A program made the translations under genes and the position numbers. The notes under the pieces are model-generated. The model was not told the DNA's origin. It did no database searches and was given only the letters and a program-made list of their open reading frames with translations. Positions 26,236 through 35,494 of a DNA stretch of 64,000 nucleotides are shown piece after piece. The stretch covers positions 1 through 64,000 of the forward strand of contig NZ_SIRE01000032.1 of NCBI RefSeq assembly GCF_004307995.1. Reading direction: 5' to 3'. Positions within the stretch are counted from its first letter, which is position 1; every line of letters starts with the position of its first letter. This stretch comes from Paenibacillus thalictri (GTDB taxonomy: Bacteria; Bacillota; Bacilli; Paenibacillales; NBRC-103111).

Positions 26236-27870
26236 CTATGAAGAAGGCATATATTTATCGCGATATTCCTGCGGCGTCAAGCCGGTATGTTTCTTGAACA
26301 CATGAATAAACGAATGCGCCCTCTGATAACCGATTTCCGCGGCGATTTCATAAATTTTGGACTGGCTGTTCAGCAGCAGCTGCGCCGCTTTCTCCATTCG
26401 GATCCGGTACACGTAATCGCTAATATTTTCACCTGTTTCCAGCTTATATATTTTCGAAATGTACACCGGGTGCATATACACATGCGCGGCAATCGCCGTC
26501 AGCGACACATCTTCCGCCAGGCGGCTCTCTACAAACGCCTGCACTTCCCTTACAAGCTGGGCTTTCGAATCTTTTGCTTCGCCTTCCGCATCGATGCGCA
26601 ATCCGTGCAGCACTTCGCGTGTCCAATCCTGCAGCTGCTCGAAAGAACGATAAGCCGTACCTTGAATGAGCTTATCGTAAGCGCCCCCGATCAAATCGGC
26701 TAAATGGCGGCCGTTTTTATGAGCGAAATGGGATGAAGCCGAGGAGATGGCGAAAAACACCTCAAGCCGATGATCCTGCGACTCGCTCCAATGGAGCCTT
26801 AGTTCGCCGAAGATACGCTCGCACCTGTCTTCAATTTCTTTCCATTTACCGGCTTCCATCAGCTGCGTCAAAGTAGGCAGCTCATACAGGCTAACCAGCG
26901 TCTGTATTTCCGCTTGATCATCCGGCCCGTCCGCAACGGTAAGAAAAAGCTCCTGCTCAACGCCGACGCGTTTGCGCATCGCGGACAGCAATTCGGCATA
27001 TAATGCCGACAAATCGCCGGGAAATACGCCGCGGCGGCTGAGCAGCACCGTCACTCGCCCTTTTAAATAAGCCGCTACCGCTTCCTGCAGCTGTCCGGCT
27101 GCCCGTTCCAGCTGCAAGCGGGCGGTTTCCAGGTCCAGCCGGGCGGGGGGCTGCTGCTTGATTACGAACACAAGATAGTCGTGGGCATCCTTGCAATGCC
27201 ACAGCGCAAACTGCGGATCAAACAGCTCTTCGGCCATATTGCCAATCGCATATTCCAGCAGCGCCAAGCTATGGGCATCATATTGCATGAAGGACTCCTC
27301 CAGCCGGAGCAGCATAATCCGGAACGTTTCACCGTAAATCGCCGGAAGCTCCAGGTGAACCATCCGTTCCTGCAAGCCCGTCTCGGAGTATCTTTTACCC
27401 AGCAGCAGCTCATTAAGCAGGTTGCCTTTGAGCTGCGGCAAGTTTTCACGAAGCGTACGCGCAATGCGCTCCCGGGAAATAACCGCAGCCCATTCCTCCT
27501 GCAGCTCCCCCAGCACCCGCGATACCGCGGCGAGCAGCTCCTTATCCGTAACCGGCTTGAGCAAATAATCGGCAGTGCCTCGCGTAATCGCTTCTTTTGC
27601 ATATTCAAATTCGGCGTGCCCGGAGAGCAAGATGCATTTCGTTTTACGCCATTGCTGCTGAATGTGTCCGGCCAACTCCAAACCGTCCATTCCCGGCATG
27701 CGGATATCCGTGATCACCAAATCGATCGGCCGCGAAGCCAGCAGCTCCAGCGCCTCGTATGCGGAGAACGCCTTATGCACCTCGGTTATTCCAATCGATT
27801 CCCACGGCACCATAATAGCCAGCCGCTCCACCACGTGCGCTTCGTCATCCACGATCAGCAGTTGGCTCAT
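26236..27870 (-). CDS. YesN-type response regulator, AraC-family DNA binding
   Basis: 544 residues. The receiver domain (1-120) has D8-D9, phosphoacceptor D55 in VITDIRMPGMDG and K105. A variable middle region (about 125-430) is followed by a C-terminal AraC helix-turn-helix pair (about 440-540) with LTAIAAHVYMHPVYISKIYK and IYEIAAEIGYQRAHSFIHVFKKHTGLTP. The start follows GGAAGGAGGGGG and overlaps the yesM-type kinase gene by 26 bases. With the kinase it presumably controls the transporter genes upstream in the same cluster. The sugar signal is not known. Confidence 0.92.
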   Translation of the reverse strand: MSQLLIVDDEAHVVERLAIMVPWESIGITEVHKAFSAYEALELLASRPIDLVITDIRMPGMDGLELAGHIQQQWRKTKCILLSGHAEFEYAKEAITRGTADYLLKPVTDKELLAAVSRVLGELQEEWAAVISRERIARTLRENLPQLKGNLLNELLLGKRYSETGLQERMVHLELPAIYGETFRIMLLRLEESFMQYDAHSLALLEYAIGNMAEELFDPQFALWHCKDAHDYLVFVIKQQPPARLDLETARLQLERAAGQLQEAVAAYLKGRVTVLLSRRGVFPGDLSALYAELLSAMRKRVGVEQELFLTVADGPDDQAEIQTLVSLYELPTLTQLMEAGKWKEIEDRCERIFGELRLHWSESQDHRLEVFFAISSASSHFAHKNGRHLADLIGGAYDKLIQGTAYRSFEQLQDWTREVLHGLRIDAEGEAKDSKAQLVREVQAFVESRLAEDVSLTAIAAHVYMHPVYISKIYKLETGENISDYVYRIRMEKAAQLLLNSQSKIYEIAAEIGYQRAHSFIHVFKKHTGLTPQEYRDKYMPSS

Positions 27871-29653
27871 CGTTGGGTCCCCCTCCTTCCTTGCTTCGTG
27901 TCCAACGCAAAGTGACCTTCATTCCTCCCGCAGCCGAATGGGCAATGATTAGGCCCGCGCCTTCCCCGAACATATACTGCAGCCGCTGGTGGACATTCCA
28001 GACGCCAAAGCCGATTTCCCCGTTCAAAGGGGCCTCAAGACGCCGCTCCAGCTCGCGCAGCGCCTCCTCCGTCATGCCTGCGCCGTTGTCCTCCACCACA
28101 AGCTCGATCCGCTCGCCGTTTTCGACGCCATAAATACGGATCAGCCCTTCTCCCGGCTTTTTCTCAATGCCGTGAACGATCGCGTTTTCCACAATCGGCT
28201 GCAGCAGCAGGCGCGGAATGCGCATTCCGAGCATCGTTTCGGGAACGTCGATTTCATACTCCAGACGGTGCATCCGCAGATTCTGGATCGTCAAGTAGTT
28301 GTCCACCAGCTTCAGCTCGTCCTTCAGCGGCGCTGCCTGATCTTCGATGCGGGTTGTGTAGCGGTAATATTCGGCCAGATTTTGCGCCATCGCCACCACC
28401 GCCTCCGTATCGCCGAGCATCGCGGTATTGATTACATAAAACAAGCTGTTATACAAAAAATGCGGATTGATTTGCGCCTGCAGCTGCTTTAACGTCGCTT
28501 CCCGCAAGCGCAGCTTCTCGGCATACACCCGCTCCACCAGCTCCTGAATTTGCGCCGCCATCTCGTTAAACTTGTCGAACAAATAATCAAACTCGTTGTT
28601 TGCTTTATTTTTCACCCGAGCCGAAAAAACGCCTTGTCCCAGCATGGTCACGCCATGCATCAACCGCCGGATCGGATACTGTACATGGCGGTACAGCAAA
28701 TAAGCGGCAAGCATACTCATCGCCAGCAGCAGCGCAAGCGTCGTATAAAACAAGATGCTGGTCTTGGTGATCGGCGCCAAAATATTTTGCACCGGCACAT
28801 AATCGACTAAATACCAGTCCAATTGGCTAGACTTCACATAGTTGACGTAAAACTGTCTGCCCTTGAGTTCGGCGACCCTATTGCCGATGGCACCAAGCTG
28901 CTGCTTGGACAAAATCGGCAGCAGCTCGGCGAGCATGTCAGTCGCGGAGCTATTGTTGGTAATCGGCTCCACACCCGGCTTGTAAAAAAACGGGTCGCCC
29001 TTGCCGCCCGCTTTCACCTGATCCAGCATCGTCGATATGTTCTCGCTTGGAAATCCGACCTGAATCATCGCCGTTATATTTCTCGGATCGGTCGCTCCCA
29101 CAGGCTCCACTATTTGCCGGATGAACTGCATGTGCACCGGCTGCCCGGCCGTCTTGGCGCTGTTTGCGCTTGAAACCTCCACTTCGGGACTGAGCTGCTG
29201 CGGCACGTAGGACCAGCCGGGAATCGGCGCATATAAGGCTACATCGTCTTTGCGGTAGCTTTTGAAAATATTGGTTGACACGACACGGTTCTCTTTAGGC
29301 AAATACAACGTCAGTTCGTTCATCCATGCACTGGATACGCTTTGCAGTCCGATGCGCTCGGCGATCCGGGGTTGTTCCTTCAGCGCATCGTAGCCCGTCC
29401 CTTGCCCATGATCGACAAAATCGCGGATATACGGGTCCGCGCCGAGAATGACCGGGAACATCGAAAGCTGCTCAACCGTCGAATCAAATTGACGCAGGAA
29501 AAAGGACAGCTGATTGAGGCTGGAAGATTGAAGTTCGTTCTTCACCACGTCAACGCTGACCTTATTCGAATAGCTGTATAAAATGAGAACCGGCGTGAGC
29601 AAAAGCACTATCAGTACGATGATTCTTGTAAAAATCGTCTTTTTTCCGATCAT
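27845..29653 (-). CDS. YesM-type sensor histidine kinase
   Basis: 602-residue membrane kinase. A transmembrane helix lies at about 9-29 (IIVLIVLLLTPVLILYSYS), an extracellular dCache-like sensor at about 30-290, and a second helix at about 298-318. A HAMP domain follows, then a His_kinase domain with QINPHFLYNSLFYVI (His about 395). The HATPase region contains LLLQPIVENAIVHGIEKKPG and VEDNGAGM. It is 37 bases downstream of the permease genes and overlaps the regulator gene, so sensor, regulator and transporter form one unit. Confidence 0.93.
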   Translation of the reverse strand: MIGKKTIFTRIIVLIVLLLTPVLILYSYSNKVSVDVVKNELQSSSLNQLSFFLRQFDSTVEQLSMFPVILGADPYIRDFVDHGQGTGYDALKEQPRIAERIGLQSVSSAWMNELTLYLPKENRVVSTNIFKSYRKDDVALYAPIPGWSYVPQQLSPEVEVSSANSAKTAGQPVHMQFIRQIVEPVGATDPRNITAMIQVGFPSENISTMLDQVKAGGKGDPFFYKPGVEPITNNSSATDMLAELLPILSKQQLGAIGNRVAELKGRQFYVNYVKSSQLDWYLVDYVPVQNILAPITKTSILFYTTLALLLAMSMLAAYLLYRHVQYPIRRLMHGVTMLGQGVFSARVKNKANNEFDYLFDKFNEMAAQIQELVERVYAEKLRLREATLKQLQAQINPHFLYNSLFYVINTAMLGDTEAVVAMAQNLAEYYRYTTRIEDQAAPLKDELKLVDNYLTIQNLRMHRLEYEIDVPETMLGMRIPRLLLQPIVENAIVHGIEKKPGEGLIRIYGVENGERIELVVEDNGAGMTEEALRELERRLEAPLNGEIGFGVWNVHQRLQYMFGEGAGLIIAHSAAGGMKVTLRWTRSKEGGGPNDEPTADRG

Positions 29654-29690
29654 CCGTTTGCTCCAGCCTTATTAAATCTTTCAATGCAAA

Positions 29691-30509
29691 TCAGCCTTTT
29701 ACCGCACCTGCGGCCAGACCGCTTACCACATAACGCTGAGCGACCAGCGCAATGATCAGCACCGGCAAGGTGATGATGCAAGCCGCGGCCATTAAAGCGC
29801 CCCAGTTGATTTCCGAATACGACATAAAGTTAAATACCGCAATCGGCAGCGTTTTTGTCTTGTCTCCTGCAAGTATAATCGAGAACATGAAATTGTTCCA
29901 CGAAAAGATAAACGACAAAAGCGACGATGTAATCAAGCCGGGTCCGGAAATCGGCAAAATGATCCGCAGGAACACCTGCGTTTTGGTGCAGCCGTCGATT
30001 AAGCCCGCTTCTTCGATTTCCGTAGGCAAACCGGCGAAAAATGAAATCATGATCCAGATGATAAACGGCAATCCGACCAGCATATGGCTTAAAATGAGCG
30101 CTGTATACGTGTCGACAAGACCAACGCTGGAGAAGATGATAAACCAGGGAATGAGGAACGTAATCCCCGGAATGATTCTCGCTACGAGAATCGTAAGCCC
30201 CATCTTGTTCATATGGTAGCGGGCGATCGCGTATGAGGCCGGAAGCCCCAAAATCAGCGAGCCGATGGTCGAGCCAAGCGCTACGATAAAGCTGTTGACA
30301 ATAAACCGCATAAAATCGTACTGCTGAAACACGCTTGTATAGTTTTTGCCTGTCGGCGTAAAGATGAAAAACTGGCTGGTGGACATGATTTGCGCCTGAG
30401 TTTTAAATGAGGCGAGCAGCATCCACAAAAACGGAAACGAAAACAGAAATATAATAACGAAGGTCAGCAGAGAAAGCAGGGCATTTTTGGTGCGTTCGTT
30501 CTTTCTCAT
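29691..30509 (-). CDS. carbohydrate ABC transporter permease (MalG/AraQ type)
   Basis: 272-residue inner-membrane subunit of a CUT1 sugar importer. Six hydrophobic segments and the EAA loop EEAGLIDGCTKTQVFLRIIL followed by PISGP (ATPase docking) are present. The C-terminus QRYVVSGLAAGAVKG is typical of the family. The start overlaps the preceding permease stop by 4 bases, with GGAGGTGACGGT upstream. No ATPase gene is nearby. Confidence 0.93.
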   Translation of the reverse strand: MRKNERTKNALLSLLTFVIIFLFSFPFLWMLLASFKTQAQIMSTSQFFIFTPTGKNYTSVFQQYDFMRFIVNSFIVALGSTIGSLILGLPASYAIARYHMNKMGLTILVARIIPGITFLIPWFIIFSSVGLVDTYTALILSHMLVGLPFIIWIMISFFAGLPTEIEEAGLIDGCTKTQVFLRIILPISGPGLITSSLLSFIFSWNNFMFSIILAGDKTKTLPIAVFNFMSYSEINWGALMAAACIITLPVLIIALVAQRYVVSGLAAGAVKG

Positions 30510-31387
30510 ACCGTCACCTCCAATTTTTTTCGAATCCAGATAAGCAGCAGAGTGAAGAGCATAACGATCAGGAAGAACAAAACGAGCAGCGCGGAAGCCA
30601 TACCCAGCTTAAAGTACTGGAAGCCCAGGACATAACCGTACAGATTCAGCGTTTCCGATGCGAAGTTCGGACCGCCTTGCGTTGTCGAATAAATGATGTC
30701 GAACGTTTTCAGCACGTCGATCAGACGCAGCATGACCGCAACGATGATGGTCGGAGCAAGCAGCGGCAGCGTAATTTTCGTGAACTTTTGCCAAGCGGTG
30801 GCGCCGTCCACGTCAGCGGCTTCGTACGGATCGGTCGGCAGCGTAGCCAGGCCGGCCATCACGATCAGCGCAATCAGCGGCGTCCATTCCCATACGTCAA
30901 TGATGACCAGGGACGGTATAACCTGATGCGGGTCAGCCAGCCACAACAGCGGCGACAATCCCATTGATTTGATCAGCATGTTCGCCACGCCGATCGTCGG
31001 TTCGTAAATGAGCAGCCAAACAAGACCCATAGCGACCGGAGTCGCTACCATCGGCAGCAGGAACAATGTTTTGACGATATTTTTGCCGCGGAATTCGCGG
31101 TTCAGCAATAACGCAATCGCTATACCCAGCACCGTTTCAAATACAAGTGCGAGAATCGTAAAATAAAATGTCGCCCCGGTGGCGTGCCAAAATCGTTGAT
31201 CTTGCAGCAGCGCCAGGTAATTGGCCATACCTACCCATTTCGGCGGCGTTGTCGCAGACATACTCCATTCGAAGAAGCTGATTCTAACCGTGTACACAAT
31301 GGGAAACACCATCATAAGGAGAACAAAGATGACCGCAGGCAAGGTGTATATCCATTTTAAATTGCGGTCGAACCAGTTCATCGGCAT
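30506..31387 (-). CDS. carbohydrate ABC transporter permease (MalF/AraP type)
   Basis: 293-residue CUT1 permease with six predicted transmembrane helices. The EAA loop is EAADVDGATAWQKFTKITLP at about residues 196-215. The N-terminus IYTLPAVIFVLLMMVFPIVY is family-typical. AAGGAAGGATG lies upstream of ATG 31387; M3 is an alternative start. It is separated from its binding-protein gene by 363 bases containing two large stem-loops, which probably reduce read-through so that the binding protein is made in excess. Confidence 0.93.
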   Translation of the reverse strand: MPMNWFDRNLKWIYTLPAVIFVLLMMVFPIVYTVRISFFEWSMSATTPPKWVGMANYLALLQDQRFWHATGATFYFTILALVFETVLGIAIALLLNREFRGKNIVKTLFLLPMVATPVAMGLVWLLIYEPTIGVANMLIKSMGLSPLLWLADPHQVIPSLVIIDVWEWTPLIALIVMAGLATLPTDPYEAADVDGATAWQKFTKITLPLLAPTIIVAVMLRLIDVLKTFDIIYSTTQGGPNFASETLNLYGYVLGFQYFKLGMASALLVLFFLIVMLFTLLLIWIRKKLEVTV

Positions 31388-31467
31388 TGTTGATTCATCC
31401 TTCCTTTATATACTTACTCATCAACGACCGGCAAGGCCGGAGGTGCTTGGTGTTATGTTTTGGGGGT

Positions 31468-31639
31468 CGTAACTATTTTTTCAAAAAGTGATGGAGGGTA
31501 AGGGATGGCACGCAGAGTTTACGTCCGCCTTGAAAACCGTGTTTATACCACAAGGTATAATCAATAGAAACGCGGTTTTCACGAGCGGCGGAGTGCCACC
31601 CCTTTTCCGGAATCACGGTTTATTGAAAAAATAGTTACG
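31468..31639. repeat. large nested palindrome between binding-protein and permease genes
   Basis: The outermost arms CGTAACTATTTTTTCAA (31468-31484) and TTGAAAAAATAGTTACG (31623-31639) are perfect 17-base complements. Inside are AAGGGATGGCAC (31500-31511) with GTGCCACCCCTT (31593-31604), one G-T pair; TGAAAACCGTGTTT (31531-31544) with AAACGCGGTTTTCA (31568-31581), one G-T pair; and a central hairpin TATACC-ACAA-GGTATA. The whole 172 bases can fold as a single stem with small internal loops. There are no coding frames and no clear target-site duplication. Confidence 0.9.
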
Positions 31640-31687
31640 CACCGGCTTCCTAGCCCAGCATTCGGACTTGCTTGCCGCCCCCACAAC

Positions 31688-31726
31688 TTAATAAGATGTG
31701 CCGTCTCCCAACGAAGCCGGCACATC
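31688..31726 (-). terminator. stem-loop just after the binding-protein gene
   Basis: On the minus strand GATGTGCCG pairs with CGGCACATC (31695-31703 with 31718-31726, 14-base loop), followed by TTATTAAG. The tail is too weak for a full terminator. A partial terminator or 3' stabiliser for the binding-protein message is likely, 25 bases after its stop. Confidence 0.6.
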
Positions 31727-31750
31727 CCCATAACTTCTTGATCCCGCTAT

Positions 31751-33094
31751 TTATTTGCCTTTGTCTTTGTCGATAATCGCTTGAAGTTCTTTGTTGGCGG
31801 TTTCTGCGGCGGTTTTAATGTCGCCTTCGCCGGTGATTCCTTTCAGCACAATCGCGCCTACGGCATCGCGGGCTTCGCCTACGCTGATAACGGTCGGACG
31901 GTCGTGGTCGACTCCGCCTTTTTGCGATTCCTTGATGACGGTTGCCAGCTCGGCCGGGAATCCTGTACTGCCTTCCGGTTTGTCCCAAACGGATTGGCGC
32001 GCGCCTGGATTGCCTTTTTGTTGAGTAGCAAGCACAACATCTTTGCTGGTCGCCCATTTGATGAATTCCCACGAAGCGTCTTTGTTGGCGCTTTTCGCGT
32101 TCATGGAAAGACCCCATGAAGTGATGTTGTAAGGTTTGGAGCCCGCTTTGCCGGCCGGGAATACAGCAAATCCGACTTTATCGGCTACCGTCGATTTGGA
32201 CGGATCGGTCGCATTTTGATAAATCGAGTTAGCGTCGGTATAAAACGCCACTTTGCCTTGAGCGAAAATACCGATCGCTTGCGGCCAAGACATGTTCAGC
32301 ACCCCTGGAGGACCGTAATCCTTAAGCAGCGTCGCATAAGTCGTAAACGCTTTGATCGCTTCCGGCGTGTTAACTGTCGCCTTGTCCCCTTGCATAAAGT
32401 CGCCGCCTTCGGAGTACAGGAAGCTGGACACCTGGGTGATGAGCGGAGAACGTTGGCCGCGCGCTACAAAGCCGTACATTTCGCTTTTCGGATCGTGCAG
32501 CTTTTTCACAGCGTCAACCAGCTCGTCCAATGTTTTTGGCACCGGAATGTTGGCTTTTTGCAGCAAATCTTTGCGGTAGTACAAAATTTCCTGCTCGGTG
32601 ATGATCGGAATACCGGCCAGCTTGCCGTCTACCGTCGTGGTGCTTACAGCCGTTTTATTAAAATCGTTGAAATCGTAGTCGGCGTCTTTTTTGGAATAAT
32701 CGTCAAGCGGCTGCACCCAGCCGTTTTTGTAGAACAGCTTGCCTTCTTGCAGCGGGCGGTACATAAATACGTCCGGAGTGGCCGCGCCGCTCGTAAATTG
32801 TACGGTCAGCTTTTGTGTCAGCTGATCCTCGAAAAAGCTCTGCACTTCCACCTTAATGCCGGTTTTTTCTTCAAATTGCGGCAGCAGCGGTTTGATGGCT
32901 TCGCCCCAAGGATGGTTCGCTGTAACAAGCGTCAGTTTTTTGCCTTCAAACGGCTTGGCCGCTGTCTGACCGTTGCCTCCGGCAGCCGGCGCAGGAGCGG
33001 GCGTTTCTGTCTTGTTGCCGCAGCCCGCCAAAAGACCGGACGCCACAACAGCGGTAAGTCCGATATGGACGACACGCTTCATTGATTTTTGCAT
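31751..33094 (-). CDS. sugar ABC transporter substrate-binding lipoprotein
   Basis: 447-residue family 1 extracellular solute-binding protein. I start at ATG 33092-33094 because GAGGAGGG lies 10 bases upstream; the longer frame has no such site. Signal peptide and lipobox V-A-S-G-L-L-A-G-C place the lipidated Cys near residue 26. The mature part begins with KKLTLVTANHPWGEAIKPLL and contains NITSWGLSMNAKSANKDASW and EFIKWATSKD, typical of CUT1 binding proteins. It is the first gene of the transporter-YesM-YesN cluster. An arabino-oligosaccharide ligand (AraN-like) is possible but not shown. Confidence 0.93.
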   Translation of the reverse strand: MQKSMKRVVHIGLTAVVASGLLAGCGNKTETPAPAPAAGGNGQTAAKPFEGKKLTLVTANHPWGEAIKPLLPQFEEKTGIKVEVQSFFEDQLTQKLTVQFTSGAATPDVFMYRPLQEGKLFYKNGWVQPLDDYSKKDADYDFNDFNKTAVSTTTVDGKLAGIPIITEQEILYYRKDLLQKANIPVPKTLDELVDAVKKLHDPKSEMYGFVARGQRSPLITQVSSFLYSEGGDFMQGDKATVNTPEAIKAFTTYATLLKDYGPPGVLNMSWPQAIGIFAQGKVAFYTDANSIYQNATDPSKSTVADKVGFAVFPAGKAGSKPYNITSWGLSMNAKSANKDASWEFIKWATSKDVVLATQQKGNPGARQSVWDKPEGSTGFPAELATVIKESQKGGVDHDRPTVISVGEARDAVGAIVLKGITGEGDIKTAAETANKELQAIIDKDKGK

Positions 33095-33285
33095 AATGGT
33101 TTGACCCTCCTCAAATGCTTGTCCCTCCGGTAAGCGGTTTACTTTGCCGTCTTTCCGGTGATACATTTAGACTAACCGATCTTATATTTTGTATAAATAA
33201 CGGAAATTAAACATTGATAACGCACTTTCAACAGGTTGTGCCGAATCGGTAAAAATAGATCATCGGCTTTAAGGAGGGTTGCGTA

Positions 33286-33954
33286 ATGAGCGGTAAACAA
33301 CGGCAGCGGCGGTACGAGGGAATCATTTTTGATATGGATAATACGCTGATCGGGTCCAGGATCGAATTTGGCCGGATGAAATTCGAGGTTCACAAGCTGC
33401 TCTGCAAGCATCGAATTCTCGAAACCGGGAGCGAGCCCGGATCGCATACGACAGTCACGCTGATCGATTCGATACGCGGACACGAAAGGTTTACACAGGA
33501 AGTTGAGTTTGCCGTATGGCAGCGGATTGCGGATATTGAAGAGGAAGGTATGGTTGGAGCCCGTCTTGAGGAAGGAGTGCTGGAACTGCTCGAACGGCTG
33601 AAGGGGCGGATCATGCTGACCGTGCTGACCAATAATGCGGGGAAAGCCGCGCAGAAAGCGCTGCAGGAGACCGGCATCGAACCTTTTTTCTCCGAGATCG
33701 TCAGCCGGGACGGGCTGCGTGCTTTAAAACCGGCACCGGATGGGGTCGCCGCGATTTTAAACCGCTATCCGGAAACCTCCCCGTCATCCTGGCTGTCTGT
33801 CGGCGATTCGTGGACCGACGGCTTAGCCGCGCAAACAGCCGGGGTCCCGTTTGTCGCTTATGGGGGGAACCCGGCTGTTATGACAACGCGTGGCGTTAAG
33901 CCGCTTGCTTATATTCAGGATATTCGCGAGCTGCTGTATTTGCTGGAGATGTAG
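33286..33954 (+). CDS. HAD-superfamily hydrolase
   Basis: 222-residue haloacid-dehalogenase-type phosphatase, probably cytoplasmic and acting on a small phosphorylated metabolite. Motif I is IIFDMDNTLIGS (nucleophile D12, D14 as acid/base). Motif II is LTVLTNNAGKAA, motif III the Lys in LRALKPAPDG, and motif IV SVGDSWTDGLAA. A helical cap lies between motifs I and II. The start ATG follows AAGGAGGG. It is a lone plus-strand gene between two minus-strand sugar operons, convergent with the arabinofuranosidase gene (7-base gap). A sugar-phosphate substrate is only suggested by context. Confidence 0.9.
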   Translation: MSGKQRQRRYEGIIFDMDNTLIGSRIEFGRMKFEVHKLLCKHRILETGSEPGSHTTVTLIDSIRGHERFTQEVEFAVWQRIADIEEEGMVGARLEEGVLELLERLKGRIMLTVLTNNAGKAAQKALQETGIEPFFSEIVSRDGLRALKPAPDGVAAILNRYPETSPSSWLSVGDSWTDGLAAQTAGVPFVAYGGNPAVMTTRGVKPLAYIQDIRELLYLLEM

Positions 33955-33961
33955 CCGAAAA

Positions 33962-35494
33962 TTACATTTTCCGGCATTGTAATAGCGTTACGGCATGTGC
34001 CGGCACGACCCACTTCCGCACATCCGCTTCCTCTACAGCCGTCGATACGGGCAAGAGCCGTTCGGGCGCGTCCGGCGTATTGGCGGCATAGATGCGGTCG
34101 TGAGCCAGCGTCCATACGCCGGTCAGCCGATAACCGGCAGGAAGCTCCAGTTCGAGCTCCGCTTCATCTTCCTTATGGCGATTCACCACGGCGATGTTTA
34201 GTTCGCCGTTCTCGCGAATAACCGCCGAAGCGTCAACAAACGTTTCAGCTGTCGGTTCATGAAGCGCTGCGGCCGTTTCGTTCATCCCCGGGTTGTTGAT
34301 TTGCGGCGGCGGAATGATCATGGCCGGAGCATCGATCCGCACCCCAACCGACTGTCCCGTCATCCATGCCGCGTATTGCTGAAATACATGGAACAGCGTC
34401 GTTTTGATCACCATATCCCCGTCTACCGAAATGACCCCATTGCCGTTGACCAGGAACACATAGTTGGCCATTCCGACCGAGTCGCCCAACCGGATCATCG
34501 CGTTAAAAATACCGGCGGCAAACAGCGCATCCTGCAAATTGCGCGGACTGTTGCGGTTTAAGCGGTAGCTCCCGGTTTTCTCCGGGTCCGGTTCATAATG
34601 GCGGATGTTCCATTCATCCATCGAGATTTGAATCGGACGGTCCACCTGAAGTTTGTTTTGTACGGTGGCAATTTTGATCGTTTCGGCCATTTTGCGCAGC
34701 TGCTTCTCGAAATAAACCGGTGTAAATACGACGGGATAATATTCGTCTCCACTCTCGCGGTCCACGGAGCTTCCATATAAATGGAAAGTTAAATAATCCA
34801 AATATTTTCCAGCTACAGCAATAACCTCTTGGTCCCAATCGGCATCGCTGCCATGATGGGAACCAACGCCCAATAAACGCAGCGAAGAGTCGTATTTCTT
34901 GTAAAACTGCGCCCAGTTGGCCAGCTTATGAGCATAATCGCGGGCATTTAACCGGCCGGCCTCCCAGTCGCCCCACGTTTCGTTGCCGATTCCCCACAAC
35001 TTGACGTTATACGGCTCGGCCCGGCCGTTTGCTTGGCGCCACTGCGCATCGGCGGTCTCGCCTGCTCCGTTGCAGTAATCGATCCAGCGCAGCGATTCGA
35101 CCAGCGTGCCGGTCCCCAAGTTGACATTGACATACGGCTCCGTCCCCGCCTTCTCGCACCACTGCAGAAACTCGTCGGTCCCGAATTTATTGGACTCAAG
35201 TCCTCCCCAGTGCCAATTCACCCGGGTAGGTCTGGTTTCCCTTGGACCGACGCCGTCCCGCCAATCGTACAAATCGACATAACAGCCTCCCGGCCAGCGG
35301 ACGACGGGAACACCGAGCTCTTTAACCGCTTGAATGACATCAAGCCGATTCCCGATGTCATCCGCTTGCGGCGATTGATCGTCCCAGACCGAAGGATATA
35401 TGCAGTTGCCCAAATGTTCGAAATATTGGCCGTAAATATACGGATTCACTTCGCCGAGACGTTCCTCGGGGCATATTTTCAAATGCGCTTTCAT
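33962..35494 (-). CDS. alpha-L-arabinofuranosidase, GH51
   Basis: Intracellular-type GH51 enzyme that removes arabinofuranosyl units from arabino-oligosaccharides. The 510-residue length and lack of a signal peptide fit. The acid/base is E171 in WGIGNETWGDW and the nucleophile E293 in ISMDEWNIRH. VVRWPGGCYVDLYDWRDGVG is a family hallmark. A C-terminal beta-sandwich follows the barrel. It overlaps the FAD-oxidoreductase gene by 4 bases, so the two are translationally coupled. It is the last gene of the transporter operon beginning at 40518, implying that the imported sugar contains arabinofuranose. Confidence 0.95.
   Translation of the reverse strand: MKAHLKICPEERLGEVNPYIYGQYFEHLGNCIYPSVWDDQSPQADDIGNRLDVIQAVKELGVPVVRWPGGCYVDLYDWRDGVGPRETRPTRVNWHWGGLESNKFGTDEFLQWCEKAGTEPYVNVNLGTGTLVESLRWIDYCNGAGETADAQWRQANGRAEPYNVKLWGIGNETWGDWEAGRLNARDYAHKLANWAQFYKKYDSSLRLLGVGSHHGSDADWDQEVIAVAGKYLDYLTFHLYGSSVDRESGDEYYPVVFTPVYFEKQLRKMAETIKIATVQNKLQVDRPIQISMDEWNIRHYEPDPEKTGSYRLNRNSPRNLQDALFAAGIFNAMIRLGDSVGMANYVFLVNGNGVISVDGDMVIKTTLFHVFQQYAAWMTGQSVGVRIDAPAMIIPPPQINNPGMNETAAALHEPTAETFVDASAVIRENGELNIAVVNRHKEDEAELELELPAGYRLTGVWTLAHDRIYAANTPDAPERLLPVSTAVEEADVRKWVVPAHAVTLLQCRKM

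Noticed and set aside
31468..31639. Insertion sequence
   Set aside because: The terminal inverted repeats look IS-like, but there is no transposase frame, the length is only 172 bases and no target-site duplication is evident.
33181..33285. AraR-like operator in the promoter region of the binding-protein gene
   Set aside because: ATTTTGTATAAAT only loosely resembles the AraR palindrome; too many mismatches to call.
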